Assembly: GCA_002369255.1 (NCBI GenBank)
Contig: DFFO01000021.1
Location: forward strand, 1-29,833
Direction: 5' to 3'
Origin: Lachnospiraceae bacterium UBA3774
Lineage (GTDB): Bacteria; Bacillota; Clostridia; Lachnospirales; Lachnospiraceae
Length of the DNA: 29,833 bases
A program made the position numbers and the translations under genes. This document shows, piece by piece, positions 25,205 to 29,833 of the stretch. The number at the start of each line of letters is the position of its first letter. The first letter of the stretch is position 1. A model generated the notes under the pieces. That model was not told the DNA's origin. It saw nothing but the letters and a program-made list of their open reading frames with translations, and made no database searches.

Positions 25205-25233
25205 ATTATAGCACATAAAAAGGGGTTTGAAAA
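25205..25233 (-). promoter_or_regulatory. Predicted promoter of dnaD-dnaI-prs operon
   Basis: On the minus strand, TTTTCA (25228-25233) and a perfect TATAAT (25205-25210) with a 17-bp spacer. It gives a leader of about 42 nt to the TTG start. The first DnaA-box block is 26 bp upstream of the -35. Confidence 0.65.
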
Positions 25234-25259
25234 GCCGCAAAGCCGCACGGATAAAGGGT

Positions 25260-25286
25260 TGTGGACAATGTGGATAATGTGGAAAA
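25260..25286 (-). promoter_or_regulatory. Three contiguous DnaA boxes
   Basis: Read on the minus strand, consecutive 9-mers with no gap: TTTTCCACA (25278-25286, one mismatch), TTATCCACA (25269-25277, perfect) and TTGTCCACA (25260-25268, one mismatch), against TTATNCACA. All point the same way as the dnaD-dnaI-prs transcript. Confidence 0.8.
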
Positions 25287-25313
25287 CTTTCCTTGCATTG
25301 CTCAAAACCATTA

Positions 25314-25333
25314 TCAAAAAAGCACTTTTTTGA
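25314..25333. promoter_or_regulatory. 20-bp palindrome between the two DnaA-box blocks
   Basis: TCAAAAAAG-CA-CTTTTTTGA is a 9-bp perfect inverted repeat with a 2-bp centre in an A/T-rich stretch. It could be an operator, an unwinding-prone element or a weak A/U terminator for murC. Confidence 0.4.
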
Positions 25334-25388
25334 CTCTGTTTTTTTCAAACAAAAAGGGCTATCTGCGAATAACCTTCGTCGATAACCC

Positions 25389-25406
25389 TGTGGATAATGT
25401 GAATAA
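25389..25406 (-). promoter_or_regulatory. Two contiguous DnaA boxes next to the murC stop
   Basis: TTATTCACA (25398-25406) and TTATCCACA (25389-25397) on the minus strand both fit TTATNCACA exactly and abut each other. The first directly adjoins the murC stop codon at 25407-25409. Confidence 0.8.
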
Positions 25407-26786
25407 CTATTTCCCGAGCAGGTGCTCTCCTATTAAATAAACGTTTTTCGACCCTAAAGTTATTAACAGGTCGCCGTCGATACATTTTTCCAAAAAAAAG
25501 TTTTCAATTTCATCAAATGTTTTAAAATAGTACGCTTCGGTTCCTCTTTCGGACAATCTGTCGCTGATATCCTTTGAACTGACGCCGTAATTGTCTGCCT
25601 CTCTGTCGGAATAAACGTCGGCCATTACAACCACGTCGGCAAGGGAAAGCGCGTCCACAAATTCGTTAAGCAGCGTCTTTACACGCGTATACGTATGGGG
25701 CTGAAATACGCACAAAACCCTTGCGTCTTTGTATTTCCTGGCTGCCTTTAAGGTAGCCGCTATCTCATCAGGGTGATGCGCATAATCGTCTATTATTGTA
25801 ACGCCGCCGAGCTTTCCCTTTATTTCAAAGCGTCTGTGCGCGCCTCCGAAAACTGCGAGAGTTTTCTTTATGCTTTCCATGGAGACGCCCGCGTCTCTGG
25901 CCGCGGCTACCGCCGCCATCGCATTGTTTATATTATGCTCCCCGGGAACGTTCAGAGATAACCTGACTGTTTCGCCGCCTTTTTCATGAAGCGTAAAAGA
26001 AGCCTTTGCCGAATCGTCAAAAGATATTTCGTCCGCATAGTAATCATCTTCCGGATCAAAACCGACTGTTTTTATGCGGCATTCAAGACCGTCGATGATC
26101 TTGTGATAATTTTCTATCCCGCTGTCGATAACAACGAGCCCTTCTTTTGGAACGAGCCCCGCAAATCTTCGGAAGGATTCCATAATGTCGTCAAGATCCT
26201 TGAAAAAGTCAAGATGCTCGGCCCTGACGTTCAGGATTACCGCCGTAGTGGGATATGATGACAGGAAGCTGTTTGTATATTCACAGGCCTCCGCGACAAA
26301 ATTTTCGGACTGACCGATGCGGAAGTTGCCGCCGATGCTGTCCAGCATCCCGCCGACAAAAACGGTAGGGTCTTTGCCCGCGTCCAAAAGCAGCTGTGCC
26401 ACCATGGACGTGGTAGTCGTTTTTCCGTGAGTTCCTGAAATATTTATGGATACGCTGTATTGCTTCATTACCTGGCCGAGGAATTCAGCCCGGTTTAGCA
26501 TAGGAATGCCGCGGCTCTTCGCCTCGGCATATTCGGGATTGTCGGGGTGGATCGCGGCGGTATAGATGACCACGTCCATTCCCTGTTTTATATTTTCCGC
26601 TCTCTGACCGAAGGCAACGTCGATTCCGTCACTCTTCAGCTTTCTGACCATACGCGTATCAAATGAATCTGAACCGGTCACTTTAAAACCCTTCGACAGA
26701 AGGAGCTCCGCAAGACCGCTCATACTTATACCGCCGATGCCGATAAAATGCACCCACTTCGGCTGATCAAAATCAAATTGATACAT
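25407..26786 (-). CDS. murC: UDP-N-acetylmuramate-L-alanine ligase
   Basis: ATP-dependent ligase adding L-Ala to UDP-MurNAc, the first peptide-stem step of peptidoglycan synthesis. The 459-residue product begins with a Rossmann-like domain (HFIGIGGISMSGLAELL). The Mur-ligase P-loop is GTHGKTT at 118-124, followed by ILNVRAEHLDFF, FGGAHRRFEIKG and DDYAHHPDEI. Length and motifs are normal. The start follows GAAAGG. It lies 21 nt after the small membrane protein gene and probably shares its transcript. Confidence 0.96.
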   Translation of the reverse strand: MYQFDFDQPKWVHFIGIGGISMSGLAELLLSKGFKVTGSDSFDTRMVRKLKSDGIDVAFGQRAENIKQGMDVVIYTAAIHPDNPEYAEAKSRGIPMLNRAEFLGQVMKQYSVSINISGTHGKTTTTSMVAQLLLDAGKDPTVFVGGMLDSIGGNFRIGQSENFVAEACEYTNSFLSSYPTTAVILNVRAEHLDFFKDLDDIMESFRRFAGLVPKEGLVVIDSGIENYHKIIDGLECRIKTVGFDPEDDYYADEISFDDSAKASFTLHEKGGETVRLSLNVPGEHNINNAMAAVAAARDAGVSMESIKKTLAVFGGAHRRFEIKGKLGGVTIIDDYAHHPDEIAATLKAARKYKDARVLCVFQPHTYTRVKTLLNEFVDALSLADVVVMADVYSDREADNYGVSSKDISDRLSERGTEAYYFKTFDEIENFFLEKCIDGDLLITLGSKNVYLIGEHLLGK

Positions 26787-26807
26787 TTAGATGCCTTTCA
26801 AAAAATC

Positions 26808-27230
26808 TTATTCTGTCGTGTCAGCCGCAGCCGCAGAGCTTTCGGAGCTTTCCTGTTCGGATGACGCCTCGCTTGTATCAGCTTCGGATTCGGAGCCTGA
26901 TTCGGCTTGCGCCTCTCCCGTCGTATCCTGTCCGTCATCATTGATGATAACTGTGCCGTCTCCGGAAACAAGATCGCTGATATCGGCAGATTCAGTGACA
27001 TACTGATAGATCACTTTTTCATTTTTTGTATAATCAGGCTGTGCGGCCTTGTAGTTGTTGAAAATAGTAATGCCGGTCCATACGAGAAGACCTGCAATCA
27101 CAACGGGAATTACAACGGTGAACAACGCACCGATCGCTTTTCCTCTTTTGTTTTTCCTCTTCGCTTTTTCTATTTCGGCTTTTCTGTTCGCCTTGCTTTC
27201 TTTGTAGGCGTTGACCTTTTCCTGACTCAT
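26808..27230 (-). CDS. Small single-pass membrane protein with acidic Ser-rich tail
   Basis: A 140-residue protein I do not recognise. Residues 1-33 are strongly basic and rich in Lys, Glu and Arg. One hydrophobic segment (about 34-57, GALFTVVIPVVIAGLLVWTGI) would span the membrane with the N terminus inside by the positive-inside rule. The outside part has a short ordered-looking stretch (YTKNEKVIYQYVTESADISDLV). It ends in about 45 residues of Glu, Ser, Asp and Ala low complexity. No catalytic motif is visible. It has its own promoter, is preceded by GAGGAAAGG, and is probably cotranscribed with murC, which loosely suggests an envelope role. Being real is supported by promoter, RBS and coherent topology. 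Confidence 0.8.
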   Translation of the reverse strand: MSQEKVNAYKESKANRKAEIEKAKRKNKRGKAIGALFTVVIPVVIAGLLVWTGITIFNNYKAAQPDYTKNEKVIYQYVTESADISDLVSGDGTVIINDDGQDTTGEAQAESGSESEADTSEASSEQESSESSAAAADTTE

Positions 27231-27278
27231 AATGCAAAACCTTTCCTCATTTAATAACGTCTTTTTACAGACTTTTTT

Positions 27279-27307
27279 ATTTTACAACGCATTCGGTAAT
27301 TATTCAA
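27279..27307 (-). promoter_or_regulatory. Predicted promoter of membrane protein-murC operon
   Basis: On the minus strand, TTGAAT (27302-27307) and TAAAAT (27279-27284) with a 17-bp spacer, about 50 bp before the ATG of the membrane protein and just after galE. Confidence 0.6.
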
Positions 27308-27318
27308 GAAAATACTGT

Positions 27319-28332
27319 TTATTCATATCCGCGGGGATTTTTCTTCTGCCAGTTCCACGCGTCTTTGCTCATATCTTCAATGCCTTTTTCGGCTTTCCAG
27401 TGAAGATACTTTTCGGCTTTTTCCGTCGCCGCGTAACACTGCGCGATATCACCGGGGCGGCGAGGCGCTATGCGATAAGGGATCGGAGCCCCGACTGCCT
27501 TTTCAAACGCCCTAAGCACCTGTAAAACGCTGTAGCCTTCTCCGGTTCCGAGATTGTAAACCTCGCAGCCGCCCTCCATTTCGGCAATTCTTCTAAGCGC
27601 CGCGACATGACCTTTTGCAAGATCGACTACGTGAATATAATCTCTCACGCCCGTTCCGTCAGGCGTATCATAATCGTCGCCGAAAACACTGAGTTCTTTC
27701 AGTTTTCCGATAGCGACCTGCGTGATATACGGCGTGAGATTGTTCGGTATTCCCTTGGGATCCTCTCCGATCAGGCCGCTTTCATGCGCTCCTACCGGAT
27801 TGAAATACCTGAGAAGTATTATCTTCCATTCTTTGTCGGCTGCTCCGATATCTCTGAGCATATCCTCTATCATGAGCTTCGTGCTTCCGTAGGGATTGGT
27901 GGTATGAAGGGGGAAGCTCTCGTCTATCGGAACGCTCTGCGGATCGCCGTAAACCGTGGCGGAAGAGCTGAAAATGAAGTTTTTGCAGCCATGCCGCCGC
28001 ATTACCTCGCATAAGGCGAGCGTGCTTTCGAGATTGTTTCTGTAGTATTCAAGAGGCTTTGCCACCGATTCGCCGACAGCTTTAAGACCCGCGAAATGAA
28101 TGACCGCGCCGATATCTTCTTTTGAAAAAATCTCTTCAAGCGCTGCCTCGTCACGGACGTCGTTTTCATAGAAAACGGGCTTCTTTCCCGTGATCTGTTC
28201 TATTCTTTCCAATGATTTTTTGTTTGAATTGCAAAGGTTGTCAATAACGACCGTTTCGTATCCTTCGTTCAGCAATTCTACAACAGTGTGACTTCCGATA
28301 TAGCCTGCTCCGCCCGTTACCAGAATCTTCAT
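27319..28332 (-). CDS. galE: UDP-glucose 4-epimerase
   Basis: Interconverts UDP-glucose and UDP-galactose for galactose metabolism and cell-surface glycan synthesis. The 337-residue short-chain dehydrogenase has the NAD motif GGAGYIGSH at 7-15. The catalytic region SSSATVYG is at 122-129 and the active-site Tyr148/Lys152 pair in YGSTK. RYFNPVGAHESGLIGEDP and the C-terminal RPGDIAQCYA are typical of GalE. The ATG overlaps the metK stop as ATGA, so it is translationally coupled to metK, an unusual pairing. No galT or galK is nearby. Confidence 0.96.
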   Translation of the reverse strand: MKILVTGGAGYIGSHTVVELLNEGYETVVIDNLCNSNKKSLERIEQITGKKPVFYENDVRDEAALEEIFSKEDIGAVIHFAGLKAVGESVAKPLEYYRNNLESTLALCEVMRRHGCKNFIFSSSATVYGDPQSVPIDESFPLHTTNPYGSTKLMIEDMLRDIGAADKEWKIILLRYFNPVGAHESGLIGEDPKGIPNNLTPYITQVAIGKLKELSVFGDDYDTPDGTGVRDYIHVVDLAKGHVAALRRIAEMEGGCEVYNLGTGEGYSVLQVLRAFEKAVGAPIPYRIAPRRPGDIAQCYAATEKAEKYLHWKAEKGIEDMSKDAWNWQKKNPRGYE

Positions 28333-29507
28333 AAGTATTTTTTAAGCTCCTTTGCTTTGTCTGTGTTTTCCCAGGTAAAATCCTCATCTTCTCTTCCGAA
28401 ATGTCCGTATGCGGCGGTTTTTTTGTATATCGGTCTGCGAAGATCCAGCATTTTTATGATCCCGGCCGGCCTGAGGTCAAAGTTTTCATTTACTATTTTT
28501 ATCAGTTCTTCCTCAGACAGCTTTCCGGTCCCGAAGGTGTCGATATGAACAGATGTCGGTCTTGCTACGCCGATGGCATAGGACAACTGTATTTCACATT
28601 TGTTCGCCAGTCCTGCGGCAACGATGTTTTTTGCAACGTATCTTGCCGCATATGCAGCAGAACGGTCGACCTTTGTCGGGTCCTTTCCGGAAAAAGCTCC
28701 GCCGCCGTGTCTTGCATTTCCGCCGTAGGTGTCGACAATGATTTTTCTGCCGGTAAGCCCCGAGTCTCCCGCAGGTCCTCCGATAACAAATCTCCCCGTG
28801 GGATTGATAAAAATCTTCGTCTTTTCGGAAATCATATCAGCCGGAACAACGGCGTCAATTACGTATTTTTTGATGTCTTTATGGATCTGCTCCTGCGTTG
28901 CGTCCGGATCATGCTGCGTCGATACCACTATCGCGTCTATGCCGACGACCTTGCCGTCCTCATAAACGGCAGTGATCTGCGTTTTGCCGTCAGGCCTCAG
29001 ATACGAAAGAGTCCCGTCCTTACGAACCTCTGTAAGCCTGCGGGCGAGCTTGTGCGCCATGGATATGGGAAAAGGCATCAGCTCGGGCGTCTCGTCCGTC
29101 GCGTATCCGAACATCATTCCCTGATCGCCGGCTCCGATGGAGTCTATGTCTTCAAAGTCTCCGGCCTTTGCTTCGAGAGCCCTGTCAACTCCCATCGCGA
29201 TATCGGCAGACTGCTCGTCAAGCGCGACAAACACACCGCAGGTGTTTCCGTCAAATCCGTAGTCCGATTTATCGTAGCCTATCTCAAGCACGGTATCTCT
29301 TACGACTTTTTGAATATCCACGTAAGCCTCTGCCGTGACCTCTCCCATAACTACTACAAAGCCTGTATTGGTGATGGTCTCGCAGGCGACCCTTGCCATA
29401 GGATCCTGTCTTATCATTTCATCGAGAATGGCGTCAGATATCTGATCGCACATTTTGTCGGGATGTCCTTCTGTTACCGATTCTGAGGTAAAAAATGTTT
29501 TTGCCAT
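28329..29507 (-). CDS. metK: S-adenosylmethionine synthetase
   Basis: Makes S-adenosylmethionine from methionine and ATP. The 392-residue product has FTSESVTEGHPDK at the N terminus (GHPDK 14-18), the ATP motif GAGDQGMMFGYA and the phosphate loop GGGAFSGKDPTKVDRSAAYAARY. I start at the ATG at 29507 because an AAAGGAGG site precedes it and it gives the conserved MAKTFFTSES. A frame extends 12 codons upstream without support. Transcription probably starts from TATAAT at 29535-29540. I see no SAM riboswitch in the leader. Confidence 0.97.
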   Translation of the reverse strand: MAKTFFTSESVTEGHPDKMCDQISDAILDEMIRQDPMARVACETITNTGFVVVMGEVTAEAYVDIQKVVRDTVLEIGYDKSDYGFDGNTCGVFVALDEQSADIAMGVDRALEAKAGDFEDIDSIGAGDQGMMFGYATDETPELMPFPISMAHKLARRLTEVRKDGTLSYLRPDGKTQITAVYEDGKVVGIDAIVVSTQHDPDATQEQIHKDIKKYVIDAVVPADMISEKTKIFINPTGRFVIGGPAGDSGLTGRKIIVDTYGGNARHGGGAFSGKDPTKVDRSAAYAARYVAKNIVAAGLANKCEIQLSYAIGVARPTSVHIDTFGTGKLSEEELIKIVNENFDLRPAGIIKMLDLRRPIYKKTAAYGHFGREDEDFTWENTDKAKELKKYL

Positions 29508-29534
29508 GTATAATCCTCCTTTACGTGCCCGATA

Positions 29535-29540
29535 ATTATA
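29535..29540 (-). promoter_or_regulatory. Predicted -10 element of metK
   Basis: A perfect TATAAT on the minus strand, 28 bp before the metK ATG. No good -35 lies at 16-18 bp (best is TATAAA at 29558-29563), so the call rests on the -10 alone. It implies a leader of only about 20 nt. Confidence 0.45.
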
Positions 29541-29653
29541 CAATAAACTGATGAAAATTTATATCATATAAAAACATTCTTTTGATTTTTTTAACCTGCC
29601 CGCAGATGGCGCGATTTTAAAAAATGCCGTAAAGTCCGCCTTCCGGTTGCAGG

Positions 29654-29682
29654 CAAAAAAATAAGCCTCTGATCTCAGAGAC
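29654..29682 (-). terminator. Terminator after the tRNA-Ala/tRNA-Cys pair
   Basis: On the minus strand GTCTCTGA and TCAGAGGC pair (8 positions, one G-U) around a very short centre, followed by TTATTTTTTT. It lies 8 nt past the tRNA-Cys 3' end. Confidence 0.75.
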
Positions 29683-29690
29683 TTTGTAAG

Positions 29691-29762
29691 AGGCGACAGC
29701 CGGATTTGAACCGGCGCATCAGGGTGTTGCAGACCCACGCCTTACCACTTGGCTATGTCGCC
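29691..29762 (-). tRNA. tRNA-Cys (anticodon GCA)
   Basis: Complete 72-nt cloverleaf. The acceptor is GGCGACA/TGTCGCC with discriminator T (U). The anticodon loop CTGCAAC gives GCA, and the T arm is CCGGTTCAAATCCGG. The 3' CCA is not encoded. Confidence 0.95.
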
Positions 29763-29767
29763 GGAAG

Positions 29768-29833
29768 TGGAGATGAGGGGATTCGAACCCCTGACCCCCT
29801 GCTTGCAAGGCAGGTGCTCTCCCAACTGAGCTA
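29768..29833 (-). tRNA. tRNA-Ala (anticodon TGC), 5' end beyond the window
   Basis: The sequence from position 8 (TAGCTCAG) to the 3' end is present. The anticodon loop is CTTGCAA giving TGC, the T arm AGGGGTTCGAATCCCCT and the acceptor 3' strand CATCTCC plus discriminator A. Only the 5' acceptor strand is cut off. It is 5 nt upstream of tRNA-Cys in one transcript; CCA is not encoded. Confidence 0.93.

Noticed and set aside
25250..25410. Chromosomal replication origin (oriC)
   Set aside because: DnaA boxes and an A/T-rich core are present, but dnaA, dnaN and other usual origin neighbours are absent, and box clusters also occur at DnaA-regulated promoters. Kept only as a DnaA-box regulatory region.
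28401..29486. 361-codon plus-strand frame opposite metK
   Set aside because: It is wholly antisense to a certain metK gene, its peptide has no recognisable domain and it lacks its own promoter and ribosome binding site.
29583..29657. SAM riboswitch or other structured leader of metK
   Set aside because: A CCTGC/GCAGG pairing with a long interior can be drawn, but no SAM-I core motif is present and the best -10 lies downstream of it, so it would not be in the transcript.

Overview
The window looks like a chromosomal housekeeping segment of a low-to-mid G+C Gram-positive anaerobe, probably class Clostridia and perhaps near the Oscillospiraceae/Ruminococcaceae. This is inferred from gene content: bifunctional Rel, DnaE followed by PfkA, an FtsH-UvrC-HprK-MurB-WhiA cluster, a DnaD/DnaI-type helicase-loading pair, a long (about 400 aa) PRPP synthetase, strong GGAGG ribosome binding sites and sigma-A type promoters. 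I see no prophage, insertion sequence, integrase or CRISPR array.

Layout. Positions 1-84 hold diverged 56-bp tandem copies of the 3' end of rel. At 85-6817 is a minus-strand operon dnaE > pfkA > rel (replication, glycolysis, stringent response). A divergent promoter region (6845-7074) separates it from a plus-strand DUF1846 gene, which ends at a perfect 30-bp palindromic terminator (8673-8702). At 8804-15426 is a minus-strand cluster ftsH > uvrC > hprK > murB > whiA with a clear promoter before ftsH and an internal one before hprK. tRNA-Trp with its own promoter and terminator follows, then radA > gpsA > Nudix hydrolase on the minus strand (15680-18569). Two plus-strand genes (18724-21298) encode a sugar-phosphate-type nucleotidyltransferase and an ABC-F ATPase.

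The only long gene-free stretch is 21299-22173. Most of it is a tandem array of twelve complete units and one partial unit, 52-53 bp each. Every unit has conserved inverted arms (TTCTGTC / GACAGAA), and the units fall into three classes in a roughly 158-bp higher-order order. I do not recognise this element, and it is the strongest candidate for something undescribed. 

Next, on the minus strand, is an operon dnaD-like > dnaI/dnaC-like > prs (22174-25156). The gap between it and murC carries five DnaA-box-like 9-mers in two contiguous head-to-tail blocks (3 + 2), directly upstream of the operon's promoter. This suggests DnaA control of helicase-loader expression or a DnaA-titrating site. Then come murC with a small membrane protein gene upstream, metK > galE (start and stop overlapping), and at the right edge a tRNA-Ala (truncated by the window) > tRNA-Cys pair with a terminator.

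Most genes are conventional. The items worth a second look are the palindromic array, the DnaA-box cluster with the corrected TTG start of the DnaD-like gene, the repeated rel 3' end, and the degenerate second ATP site of the ABC-F protein.
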